A stretch of DNA of 35,397 bases from Gemmatimonadota bacterium (lineage in GTDB: Bacteria > Gemmatimonadota > Gemmatimonadetes > Gemmatimonadales > Gemmatimonadaceae). Under the pieces are notes generated by a model. The model was not told the DNA's origin. It saw only the letters and a list, made by a program, of their open reading frames with translations, and did no database searches. This document shows positions 8,336 to 17,054 of this stretch, in pieces (the first letter of the stretch is position 1; every line of letters starts with the position of its first letter). A program made the position numbers and the translations under genes. Location: NCBI GenBank assembly GCA_019510405.1, contig JAEKKK010000117.1, forward strand, positions 1 to 35,397, in the 5' to 3' direction.

Positions 8336-8986
8336 TCACGCGTGCAGCTTCATGCGGTGTCGCGCCGCCTTCGCGCGGTTCCCGCAGGTCGCCATGTCGC
8401 ACCAGCGCCGCCGGCCGTTCTTCGTCTCGTCCTGGAAGACGCGGCCGCAGCGCGGGTCGGCGCAGCGGCGCACGCGGCCGAGCTGATCGAGGATCAGTGC
8501 GTCGGCCGCATTCTCGACGACGGGGATGAGCAGCCCCGCGAAGGCGTCGCCGACGGGGACGAAGGCGCGGGCGAAGCTGCCATCGGGGCGCAACTCGACG
8601 CGCCGCGTACCGGCGCTGCGGCCGAGCACACGATTGATCTCGCTGAGCGCCGCCATGCGCACATCGCTGGCGAACACGCCGCGCTCGGCGAGCGCACGCA
8701 GCACGGTGCGCACGCGCCGTGCGTCGCCGAGTACCGCGAGCGCGCCGGCCGGCTGCTGCTCCGAGCGCCGCCGCATCGTCGCACTGCGCTCTGCGTCGAG
8801 CACGTGTGCCGCCTCGAGCCAGAGCACGAAGCGATTGAAATCGTGCAGCGCGTCGGGGCCGCGCACACCGGTGTCGGTGTTCACGAAATCGAGCCACAGC
8901 CGCTCGGCGACGAACGCGAACTGCGGACGGTCACGTCGTTCGCGATCGTGGTGTACGTGCGCGCTGAGCTCGAGCGAGGGAGACAT
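8336..8986 (-). CDS. ABATE/CGNR zinc-finger domain protein
   Basis: C-terminal CADPRCGRVFQDETKNGRRRWCDMATCGNRAKAARHRMK is the CGNR zinc finger; start at MSPSLELSAHV. Confidence 0.88.
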   Translation of the reverse strand: MSPSLELSAHVHHDRERRDRPQFAFVAERLWLDFVNTDTGVRGPDALHDFNRFVLWLEAAHVLDAERSATMRRRSEQQPAGALAVLGDARRVRTVLRALAERGVFASDVRMAALSEINRVLGRSAGTRRVELRPDGSFARAFVPVGDAFAGLLIPVVENAADALILDQLGRVRRCADPRCGRVFQDETKNGRRRWCDMATCGNRAKAARHRMKLHA

Positions 8987-9142
8987 TGACCCTACGTTAC
9001 GGCGCGGTTCGACGGCCAGCAACCAGTGTCCGGAAGGGCTCGGGTTCAGCTGAGGCTGGCGAGCGACGATCGTTGCGCGCCGGTGTGACGCCCGGCACAC
9101 ACGATGCAACTCGCACCGGTGACTCATCACAGGAGCTCGAGC

Positions 9143-9337
9143 ATGGCACGCAAGCGTGAAATGATCGAACCGAATCAGGGCGACAAGCGCTACGTACGCC
9201 GCGACGCGGCGGGGCGCTTCACAGACGATCAGGCGAACGTGGGGCGCTCGCTCTCGGCCGACAAGCGGAGCAAGTCGAAGACGGTCGTCCCGAAAGGGAT
9301 GGGGGACAAGGGCGACCAGAAGCGCTCCAAGCGCTGA
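9143..9337 (+). CDS. small basic conserved hypothetical protein
   Basis: MARKREMIEPNQGDKRYVRRDAAGRFTDDQANVGRSLSADKRSKSKTVVPKGMGDKGDQKRSKR; AGGAG-type SD upstream. Confidence 0.75.
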   Translation: MARKREMIEPNQGDKRYVRRDAAGRFTDDQANVGRSLSADKRSKSKTVVPKGMGDKGDQKRSKR

Positions 9338-9343
9338 ACCGCG

Positions 9344-10810
9344 TCAGCCTCGGACGTCGGTCGCCGCCTCGGCGTGCACCGGCGTCCGGAGGCGCGCCTG
9401 CCGGCGCTGCAGCTGCTGGAGCCCGTCGTAAGCAGCGTACTTGTACGTCTCGCCGAGCGAGGGGAAGCCGAACGCCGCCTGGATGAAGAAGTCGAGCGTG
9501 CCCTCGAGGGCGATGACGCTCATCCCGACGTGGATCAACTCGCACGCGCCTTCGCCGACGACCGTGACGCCGAGCACGCGCTGGGTCTCCGGGTCGAAGA
9601 GCAGCTTCACGAACCCATCGACGTCGCCGAGGATCTGCCCGCGCGCGGTGTCACGGAAGCTGGCGCGTCCAATCTCGAAGGGGACGCCGCGCGCGAGGAG
9701 CGACTCCTCGCTCTCGCCAACGGTCGCGAGCTCGGGGATCGTCCACACGGTGTACGGCAGCACGCTGGAGACGGCGCGCTTGTAGCGCAGATCGAAGGCG
9801 TGGCAGACGGCGACGCGCGCCTGCTCCATGCCCGCCGAAGCGAGCGCGGGGAAGCCGACGACGTCACCCGCGGCGTAGATGCTCGGCACGGCCGTGCGAT
9901 GGTTGGCGTCCACCTGCACGAAGGCGCGCGCGTCCGTGCGCACGCCGAGCGCCTCGAGACCGAGCGACTTCGTATTGCCGATCCGGCCCGTGGCGACGAG
10001 CACGAGATCGGCGGCGATGATCGTTCCGTCACGCAGGGTGACGGCGGCGCGACGGTCGGTCACCTCGACGCTCCGGATCTCGGCGTTGCCGTACACGGTG
10101 ACGTTGAGCCGCGCCGTCATCGCGCGCCGCAGTGCATCGCTCACCTCGCGGTCGAGGTGCGAGATGAGGCGCCCGCGCTCGTTGATCACCGTGACGCGGC
10201 TGCCGAGCGCGGCGAAGGTGCAGGCGTACTCACAGCCGATCACACCCCCGCCGACGACGATCATCGACGGCGGAATGCGCTGGAGGGTGAGCAGGGAGTC
10301 GCTGTCCACCACGACCTCGCCGTCGAGCGCGTAGCCGACCGGCGGCTCGGGCCGCGCTCCCGTGGCGACGAGAAAGACGTCGGCGGTGAGGCGGCGCGGC
10401 GTCGTGCCGTAGCGCGTCACCTCCAGGGTGTGCGCGTCGACGAAGCGCGCCGTGCCCTGGATCGTGGTGATGTGATGGCGCTGGAGGTTGTGGTCGATCA
10501 GCTCCCACGCGGTCTCGATCACGTTCCGCTCGCGCTGCATGAAGTCGCCGATGGTGATGCCGGGCTTCACGCGCAGGTCCACGCCGTACACGCCGCGCTG
10601 GCGGAAACCGGAGAAGTACGTCGCCGTCTCGCGCAGTGTGCGAGAGGGAACGGTGCCCGTGTTCACCATGGCGCCGCCCGGCTTGGGGGCGCGCTCGACG
10701 ATGCAGACGCGCTTCCCGAAGTACGCCGCCTGCGCGGCGCCTTTCTCGCCGGCAGGGCCGGCGCCGATCACGACGAGATCGAAATGCTCGCTGTCGGCTG
10801 ATTCGGTCAC
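9344..10810 (-). CDS. sthA: soluble pyridine nucleotide transhydrogenase (Si-specific)
   Basis: DLVVIGAGPAGEKGAAQAAYFGKRVCIVE, GGAMVNTGTVPSRTLRE (lacks the redox disulfide of lipoamide dehydrogenases), VVGGGVIGCEYA, YAAGDVVGFPALASAGMEQAR. Confidence 0.88.
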   Translation of the reverse strand: MTESADSEHFDLVVIGAGPAGEKGAAQAAYFGKRVCIVERAPKPGGAMVNTGTVPSRTLRETATYFSGFRQRGVYGVDLRVKPGITIGDFMQRERNVIETAWELIDHNLQRHHITTIQGTARFVDAHTLEVTRYGTTPRRLTADVFLVATGARPEPPVGYALDGEVVVDSDSLLTLQRIPPSMIVVGGGVIGCEYACTFAALGSRVTVINERGRLISHLDREVSDALRRAMTARLNVTVYGNAEIRSVEVTDRRAAVTLRDGTIIAADLVLVATGRIGNTKSLGLEALGVRTDARAFVQVDANHRTAVPSIYAAGDVVGFPALASAGMEQARVAVCHAFDLRYKRAVSSVLPYTVWTIPELATVGESEESLLARGVPFEIGRASFRDTARGQILGDVDGFVKLLFDPETQRVLGVTVVGEGACELIHVGMSVIALEGTLDFFIQAAFGFPSLGETYKYAAYDGLQQLQRRQARLRTPVHAEAATDVRG

Positions 10811-11766
10811 TACGCAGAGGGCGGGGAGGGGACGCCACTGGCCAGCGCATCCTCACGGTACACGAGCCAGCCAGTCGTGTCCTCGACGACCAGCTCGACT
10901 TCGGTCCCGAGCGGCAGCGTCAAGTTAGGACTGTCGTGTCCGGCTGGAAAGTCCATCAGCACCGGAACGCCGAGATCGGCGACCAGATCGAGGAGGAAGT
11001 CCTCGAAGTCGTCCTCCTCGGAGCGGTCGAGGGAGAGGTGGCCGAAGACGATCCCGCGCACCTTGGCGAGCAGTCCCGCGGCGCGGAGCTGGACGAGCCG
11101 CTCGTCGACGAACGACATCGGGTCGCGGACCTCTTCGAGGAAGAGGATCGCGTCGGTGGTGTCGATCTCGTACGGCGTACCGATGGTCTGCTGCACGAGC
11201 GCGAGGTTGCCGCCGACGAGCCGTCCCGTCGCGCGGCCCGGGCGCGCGCTGCGCGCGACGTCGCGTCCCATGCGCGTGGTCGGACGCGAAGTGGTGAGCG
11301 CGGTGAGGAGCGACGCCGTGGTGATGTCGCGGGCGCTGGGAATGAGGTCGTCCACCGTCGGTCCGTGAAACGCGCGCAGGCCGGCGAGGCGCTCGAGCCA
11401 GATGTGCAGCACCGTGATGTCGGAATAGCCGACGAACGACTTGGGGTGCGCGGCGAAGATGGCGGGTTCGAGATAGGGGAGCATGCGCACCGCGCCGTAG
11501 CCGCCGGTGCCGCCGATGATGGCGTCGACGCGCGGGTCGATCCACATCTCGGTGAAGCGTGCCGCGCGGCGCTCGTCTTCGGCACGCGTGTAGCGCCGCA
11601 CGGTGGAGAGCTCGGGGTCGACGATGACGCCGTAGCCGGCGCGCTCGAGCGCCCGGATGCCGCGTGCCAGCCAGCGGGCGCGCGGGGCGTACGACGAAGC
11701 GACGATGCCGATGGTGTCCCCCTTCTGCAGCGGCTTCGGGCGCAGCAGCGGAGGGCGTTCAGTCAC
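10810..11766 (-). CDS. LD-carboxypeptidase (peptidase family S66, LdcA-like)
   Basis: PLQKGDTIGIVASSYAPR, GGTGGYGAVRMLPYLE, KSFVGYSDITVLHIWLERLAGLRAFHGPTV, GGNLALVQQTIGTPYEID, DTTDAILFLEEV. Confidence 0.9.
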   Translation of the reverse strand: MTERPPLLRPKPLQKGDTIGIVASSYAPRARWLARGIRALERAGYGVIVDPELSTVRRYTRAEDERRAARFTEMWIDPRVDAIIGGTGGYGAVRMLPYLEPAIFAAHPKSFVGYSDITVLHIWLERLAGLRAFHGPTVDDLIPSARDITTASLLTALTTSRPTTRMGRDVARSARPGRATGRLVGGNLALVQQTIGTPYEIDTTDAILFLEEVRDPMSFVDERLVQLRAAGLLAKVRGIVFGHLSLDRSEEDDFEDFLLDLVADLGVPVLMDFPAGHDSPNLTLPLGTEVELVVEDTTGWLVYREDALASGVPSPPSA

Positions 11767-11769
11767 GGA

Positions 11770-12051
11770 TCAACTCTGCGCCGGCAGGGCCTGACGACTC
11801 TCCCGCTCGGCCTCGAGTCGGGCGGTGAAACGCTGCGCTTCGGCCATCCGCTCCACCTCGATCGCGATCGCGTCGATCGATTGCTGGAGCTGGTCGATGC
11901 GCTGGCTGACGTCGGTGTTCGCGGGGAGGTGCTTGTTGTCGGTGTGCTTGACGGAGCGGTAGGTGGCGACGGCGATACCGCAGATGGCGCCAACAAGGCC
12001 GGCGGAGATCGCGGCGACCTGAGCGAAGACCTGGACCTCGGGGATCATCAT
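11770..12051 (-). CDS. small membrane protein with coiled-coil tail
   Basis: 93 aa; one TM segment (VFAQVAAISAGLVGAICGIAVATY) then a heptad-like region; operonic spacing to the S66 peptidase. Confidence 0.6.
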   Translation of the reverse strand: MMIPEVQVFAQVAAISAGLVGAICGIAVATYRSVKHTDNKHLPANTDVSQRIDQLQQSIDAIAIEVERMAEAQRFTARLEAERESRQALPAQS

Positions 12052-12166
12052 GATCGGGTGGGATGAGAGGATCGGTGACGAGCACTCGACCCTACGTCCT
12101 CGCGGGCGTGCTGGTTCCGCTCGCGCCGGTATGTCGCAATGATCGGGCGCGAGCGCAAGAGCGCGG

Positions 12167-14191
12167 TCAGCCGCCCGCGGCCGCTACCCCTTCGACCGGA
12201 GTGTCGGACTGGTCGTCCTCGCCGTCGACCGGCGCGGCGGACGGATTGCGCAGGAGCGCCTCTACGGCGGCCTGGGCCTCGAGCGAGTCGGCGATCAGGT
12301 CACCGATGCTGCGCGCGGCATCGAGAGAGGCGGTGACCGATTCGATTCCCGCCGCGCCCATCTGGAGGCGCAGCAGGTCGAGCCGGATGCTCTCGAGCGC
12401 GGCGACCGTCGTGGCGAGGCGCTGCGCGGCGGTGGCGCGCGTGCCGCGGAGCTCCTCGGCGACGCCGGCGCGCTCGTCGCCGGCGAGGGTCTCGCCACCG
12501 CGCTCGAAGACGGCGAGCTGGTCGTCGAGCCTGACGATGCTGTCGCGGAGGCGGCCGGCGTCGGCCTCGAGACGGCGGACCGTCTCGGGGAGCGCGGCGA
12601 GCTCGCGGCGCGCCTCCTTCGGGAGCGCCTCGTAGAGGTGATCGGTGGCGCGGCCGAGCGCGATCTCCGTCAGAAGCGGCATCCCGATCGCGGGCCTGTC
12701 TGTCTTCCTCAGGCCAAGTGATGCGAGTTTCCCGACGCGCGCGCCCCACTTGCTTTTCCAGAAGCCGATGGCGCGCGAAGCAATGCGGTGTGCGAGGTGA
12801 AGGCGTACGTACTCACCGCCAAGTGCCACAGCCGCGATGGTGACGGCCGACGCGGAGAAGAAGAGCGTCCGAACCGCCAGCTCCTGAATCTCCCAGTAGA
12901 CACCGAGAGCGTTCTCCTTCAATCCGAGATGAAAGGCATCGGTCGCGTGGTCCCAGATGTACGCCCCTATCCCCAGTCCGCCGAGGCCAGCGCCGAGCAG
13001 GATGCGCATGACCCGTCGGAACCGCGGGGAGCTCTGACGCCGTTCGTACTCGATCTCCTCGGCGAGTGCGAGCTGATGTTCTCGCATGGCAGCATGCAGG
13101 TCGTCGACCCGATAGCCCTCAGCGAGAATGCGCCGTAGTCGGAAGTAGCTCGGCACGAAGCTCAGGCCAAGCAGCGGAAAGAAGGGCACCACGAACCAGC
13201 CCGCGAGCTGGAGCGGCGTCCCGAACCCGTTCGTGATGTTCGAGGCGAACGCGACGCCGGTCATCGCTCCGATGCCGACGAACGCGAGCCGCGCGGGCAG
13301 CTCCTTCTGTCCCTGACTCAGCCACACGCGCAGCGGCGCCGGGATCTCCTTCGCGTGCTCGAACGCGAGGTCGATCGCTTCGGCGAAGCTCTCCGCATTG
13401 CGGTAGCGCCGGATCGGCTCCTTGTGCAGGCAGCGCTCGACGGCGGCGGCGAGGCGCGGCGGCACGCTGGGCGCCACGCTGGTGATCGACGAGGCAGTGG
13501 CGGTGAGATGCTGGCGGACGACGTCGCCGCTCGTCTCGCCATCGAAGGGGAGCCGGCCGGTCAGTGCGTAGTAGCCCGCGACACCCAGCGAGTAGAGATC
13601 GCTGCGGGCGTCGACCGGCTCGCCGCTCGCCTGCTCGGGGCTCACGTAGTGGGCGTTGCCCATCACGCGCCCATCCGCGGACAGCGCGTTGGTCTGCGCG
13701 GCGCTCGCGATGCCGAAGTCGGTGACGAGCGCACGCTCGCTGCCATGCTCGAGGAGAATGTTCTCGGCCGAGACGTCGCGGTGGACGAGCCGCGCGCCGT
13801 GGGCGTATGCCAGCGCCCAGGCGACCTCGCGGAGCACGCGCGCGGCCTGGCCGGGCAGGAGGGGGCCGCGCTGGCGGATCCGCTCGCCGAGCGTCGTCCC
13901 CTCGACGAACGCCATGACGATGTAGACGAAGCCCCCGCGTTCCCCGACCGCGTACACGGGCACGATGTTCGGGTGCGTCAGCGCGGCGGCGGTCTGCGCC
14001 TCGCGGAGGAAGGCCTCGCGCAGCTCGTGGCGCTCGGCGAGCGCGGGCGGAAGGACCTTGATCGCGACGGGCCGCGCGAGCCGCACCTCGCGGGCGAGGT
14101 AGACGATCCCCATTCCCCCGCGGCCGATCTCGCGATCGAGCGAGTATTCGCCGGCGAGGGCGGATTGGAGGGCGATGAATTCGGCGTCCAT
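12167..14191 (-). CDS. Ser/Thr protein kinase with C-terminal TM segments and coiled coil
   Basis: LDREIGRGGMGIVYLAREVRLARPVAIKVLPP; LVHRDVSAENILLEHGSERALVTDFGIASA; HYVSPEQASGEPVDARSDLYSLGV. Start chosen at MDAEFIALQ; the longer ORF is repeat-derived. Confidence 0.9.
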   Translation of the reverse strand: MDAEFIALQSALAGEYSLDREIGRGGMGIVYLAREVRLARPVAIKVLPPALAERHELREAFLREAQTAAALTHPNIVPVYAVGERGGFVYIVMAFVEGTTLGERIRQRGPLLPGQAARVLREVAWALAYAHGARLVHRDVSAENILLEHGSERALVTDFGIASAAQTNALSADGRVMGNAHYVSPEQASGEPVDARSDLYSLGVAGYYALTGRLPFDGETSGDVVRQHLTATASSITSVAPSVPPRLAAAVERCLHKEPIRRYRNAESFAEAIDLAFEHAKEIPAPLRVWLSQGQKELPARLAFVGIGAMTGVAFASNITNGFGTPLQLAGWFVVPFFPLLGLSFVPSYFRLRRILAEGYRVDDLHAAMREHQLALAEEIEYERRQSSPRFRRVMRILLGAGLGGLGIGAYIWDHATDAFHLGLKENALGVYWEIQELAVRTLFFSASAVTIAAVALGGEYVRLHLAHRIASRAIGFWKSKWGARVGKLASLGLRKTDRPAIGMPLLTEIALGRATDHLYEALPKEARRELAALPETVRRLEADAGRLRDSIVRLDDQLAVFERGGETLAGDERAGVAEELRGTRATAAQRLATTVAALESIRLDLLRLQMGAAGIESVTASLDAARSIGDLIADSLEAQAAVEALLRNPSAAPVDGEDDQSDTPVEGVAAAGG

Positions 14192-14462
14192 GGCGGGATG
14201 CGGGGATGCGGGGATGGGGGGATTTGGACTATTGAGACGGCCCTCCATGTGGGCGAATAGACACCGGCGAGCGTAACACGGTTGTCGGGGCGAGACGGCC
14301 CACCAAACTGTCGAGGTGCAGATCCCTCGACTCGCTGCGCTCGCTCGGGATGACAGGGCTCTCCATGCGCTCGCTCGGGATGACAGGGCTCTCCATGCGC
14401 TCGCTCGGGACGACATGGGGCGTTCCGCATCCCCGCATCTCCGCATCCCCTCATTCCCGCGA
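14191..14462. repeat. complex intergenic repeat region: degenerate GCGGGGAT arrays flanking a 30-bp tandem repeat
   Basis: Left arm gcgggatgcggggatgcggggatggggg; 30-bp unit tcgctcgggatgacagggctctccatgcgc perfectly repeated at 14341-14370 and 14371-14400 plus a partial third; right arm ccgcatccccgcatctccgcatcccctcat in inverted orientation. Confidence 0.85.
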
Positions 14463-14475
14463 CTAGATTTCACGC

Positions 14476-15690
14476 ATGGCCGACGAGCCCAGCACCTACT
14501 ACCGCAAGGGCTTCGGCCTGAAGGCGGACGTCCAGGGCGATCTGTCCGCGGACTACAACGCGCGCATCGTGGATGCGCTGCGCGAGCACGAGTACACGCT
14601 CCAGGTCGAGGACGTCACCATCCGCCTGGCGAGCGAGTTCGGCTTCTGCTATGGCGTGGAGCGCGCGGTCGAGTATGCCTACCAGACGCGGCGCAAGTTC
14701 CCTGACCGGCGCCTGCTGCTCGTCGGCGAGATCATCCACAACCCGCACGTCAACGCCAAGCTGCGCGGCATGGGGATCGAGATCCTCGAGCCGAACAGCG
14801 AAGGCATCTTCGATTTCTCCGGCGTCCGTGCCGAGGACGTGGTGATCCTCCCGGCGTTCGGCGTGACGATCGCGGCGTTCGAGGCACTGCGGGCGATCGG
14901 GTGCGTGCTCGTGGACACGACGTGCGGCTCCGTGCTCAACGTGTGGAAGCGGGTCGAGGTGTATGCGCGCGACGGCTATACGGCGCTGATCCACGGCAAG
15001 CATTACCACGAGGAGACGCGCGCCACGGCGTCGCAGGTGCTCAAGTATCCGGCCGGCGCGTTTCTCGTAGTGCGCGACATGAACGAGGCGCGCGAGGTGT
15101 GCGACTACGTGGAGGGCCGCGGCGATCGTGACGCGTTTCTCGCCAAGTTCGCCCGCGCGGCGTCGCCCGGCTTCGACCCCAACGTGCACCTGCGACGCAT
15201 CGGCGTGGCGAACCAGACGACGATGCTCGCGCGCGAGTCGCTCGCGATTGGTGAGGAGGTCGGTCAGGCGATCGAGCGCGCGCGCGGCGCTGCGGCCCGT
15301 GCCGCCGACTTTCGTACGTTCGACACGATCTGCAGCGCGACGCAGGAGCGGCAGGACGCGGTGACGGCGCTGCTCGAGGAGCCGCTGACGGCGATGATCG
15401 TCATCGGCGGCTTCAACTCGAGCAACACGATCTCCCTCGCGGCGCTGTGCGACGAGCGGGTGCCGACGTACCATATCGAGGACGCGAGCGGGATCGACCC
15501 CGAGTCGGGCACGGTCCACTTCCGCCGCGCCGGCATCAAGCACGTCGAAGCCACCGTCGCCGACTGGCTGCCGGCGGAGGGGCCGGTGCGCGTCGGACTC
15601 ACCGCGGGCGCCAGCACGCCGAACAACAAGATCGGCGAGACGGTGGCGCGCATCCTCGCCACGCGCGGCCTGGTGCTGCAGACGGCGTGA
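14476..15690 (+). CDS. ispH: 4-hydroxy-3-methylbut-2-enyl diphosphate reductase (long, cyanobacterial/plant-like type)
   Basis: EFGFCYGVERAVEYAYQTRRKFPDRRLLLVGEIIHNPHVN, LVDTTCGSVLNVWKRV, GKHYHEETRATAS, TICSATQERQDAV, GGFNSSNTISLAAL, TAGASTPNNKIGETV. Confidence 0.93.
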   Translation: MADEPSTYYRKGFGLKADVQGDLSADYNARIVDALREHEYTLQVEDVTIRLASEFGFCYGVERAVEYAYQTRRKFPDRRLLLVGEIIHNPHVNAKLRGMGIEILEPNSEGIFDFSGVRAEDVVILPAFGVTIAAFEALRAIGCVLVDTTCGSVLNVWKRVEVYARDGYTALIHGKHYHEETRATASQVLKYPAGAFLVVRDMNEAREVCDYVEGRGDRDAFLAKFARAASPGFDPNVHLRRIGVANQTTMLARESLAIGEEVGQAIERARGAAARAADFRTFDTICSATQERQDAVTALLEEPLTAMIVIGGFNSSNTISLAALCDERVPTYHIEDASGIDPESGTVHFRRAGIKHVEATVADWLPAEGPVRVGLTAGASTPNNKIGETVARILATRGLVLQTA

Positions 15691-16454
15691 GCGCCGACGA
15701 GTCGTTCACCGCGTACGTCGCGCTCGGCGATTCCATGTCGATCGATCTCTACCCGGCGCTCGACGCGGGGGAGATCGACGTCGCAGTCGCGCTGGAGCGC
15801 GTCGCGAGCGCGGGGGCCGTCGCGCCGATCGGCGCGGCCTCGCTGCTCTACCGGAACGACGATCAGCGATACCCTGAAGAGCAGGGCGCGGATCTCGTGT
15901 CGTGGTACCCGGGCATCGAGCACCAGAACCTCGCCGAGGACGGCGCGACGATCGGCGACGTGTTCGGCGCGCAGCTGCCGCAGCTCACCGAGAGCGACGA
16001 GCGCACGCTGATCACGATCACCATCGGCGGAAACGACCTGCTCAGCGCGTTCGCGAATCAGCCGCGACGCTCGCTGCTGGAAGCCATCGCGCGCGACGTG
16101 GCCGAGGCGTACGACTTCCTGCTCGACGCGCTGCGCCGCACCCGTCCGAACGCACTCGTCCTCCTCACGACGATCTACGACCCGTCGGACCGGCTCGCGC
16201 GCATCCCCGGCGTGCTGGAGGAGGCAGGGAAGCTTCCACTCCCCGTGCTCGACGGGCTGAACGCGCACATCCGCACGCTCGCGCGCGGCACACCGGGCGT
16301 GGCGCTCGCGGACGTGTACGAGCACTTCCTCGGTCACGGCGCGAGCGTGGGCGAAGCGGATCGATGGTACTGGCACCGGTCGCTCATCGAGCCGAACGCG
16401 CAGGGCGCGCACGAGATCCGGCGCGTCTGGCGCAGCGCGCTCGACGCGGGCTGA
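15687..16454 (+). CDS. SGNH/GDSL-family hydrolase
   Basis: YVALGDSMSIDLYP block I, ITITIGGNDLLSAF block III; GTG start overlaps the ispH stop (GTGA). Confidence 0.85.
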   Translation: MSADESFTAYVALGDSMSIDLYPALDAGEIDVAVALERVASAGAVAPIGAASLLYRNDDQRYPEEQGADLVSWYPGIEHQNLAEDGATIGDVFGAQLPQLTESDERTLITITIGGNDLLSAFANQPRRSLLEAIARDVAEAYDFLLDALRRTRPNALVLLTTIYDPSDRLARIPGVLEEAGKLPLPVLDGLNAHIRTLARGTPGVALADVYEHFLGHGASVGEADRWYWHRSLIEPNAQGAHEIRRVWRSALDAG

Positions 16455-16457
16455 CGT

Positions 16458-17054
16458 GTGATCGCGGGCATCCTGCTCGCGAGCGGTGCGAGCACCCGGT
16501 TCGGCGGCGACAAGCTGCTCGCGATGCTCGACGGCCGTCCGGTGGTGCGCTGGAGCGCCGAGGCGCTCGCCGGCGCGGTGGACGTGCTGGTGGTCGTCGT
16601 GCGGGACGACGGATCAGCAATTCGCGCCGCGCTCGACGGGCTGCCGGTCCGCTGGGCGATCAACCGCGACGCCGAGCGCGGCATGTCCACCGCGATTCGC
16701 GCGGGGATCGCCACGCTGACGGACGACGTCGGCGCCGCGATCGTCGCACTGGGCGATCAGCCGCTCGTGGATGCACGTGTCGTCGAGCAGCTCGTCGCGC
16801 GCTGGCGCAACGGTGAAGCGCGTGCCGTGCAGCCGCACTACGACGATGGACGCGGACATCCCGTTCTGTTCGACCGCACGCTGTTCCCGGCACTGCGCGC
16901 GCTCGAGGGCGACGTCGGCGCGCGGGCCGTGCTCGACTCGGTTGGCGACGGAGTCGACCTGCTCACCATCGCCGGGCCGCGCCCGATCGACGTGGATACG
17001 CCCGACGCGTTGCGCGCCGTGGCCGAGGAGCTCGAGCGGCGCGGCCGCGCCTAG
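16458..17054 (+). CDS. MobA/MocA-like nucleotidyltransferase
   Basis: GILLASGASTRFGGDKLLAMLDGRPVVRW, ALGDQPLVDARVV, DGRGHPVLFDRTLFPALRALEGDVGARAVL; GTG start. Confidence 0.87.
   Translation: MIAGILLASGASTRFGGDKLLAMLDGRPVVRWSAEALAGAVDVLVVVVRDDGSAIRAALDGLPVRWAINRDAERGMSTAIRAGIATLTDDVGAAIVALGDQPLVDARVVEQLVARWRNGEARAVQPHYDDGRGHPVLFDRTLFPALRALEGDVGARAVLDSVGDGVDLLTIAGPRPIDVDTPDALRAVAEELERRGRA

Noticed and set aside
9374-10801. 475-aa + strand ORF opposite sthA
   Set aside because: Antisense artefact; sthA motifs are unambiguous on the other strand.
14341-14415. Possible CRISPR-like array
   Set aside because: Head-to-tail 30-bp perfect tandem with no unique spacers; not a CRISPR.
14192-14473. N-terminal extension of the kinase (MKSSRGNEGMRRCGDAERPMSSRASAWRALSSRASAWRAL...)
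   Set aside because: Encoded by the intergenic tandem repeats; kinase homology begins at MDAEFIALQ.
16458-17054. MocA-like gene as evidence for a molybdoenzyme cluster
   Set aside because: No xanthine/CO dehydrogenase subunits or other Moco genes in the window; only a generic nucleotidyltransferase call is supportable.
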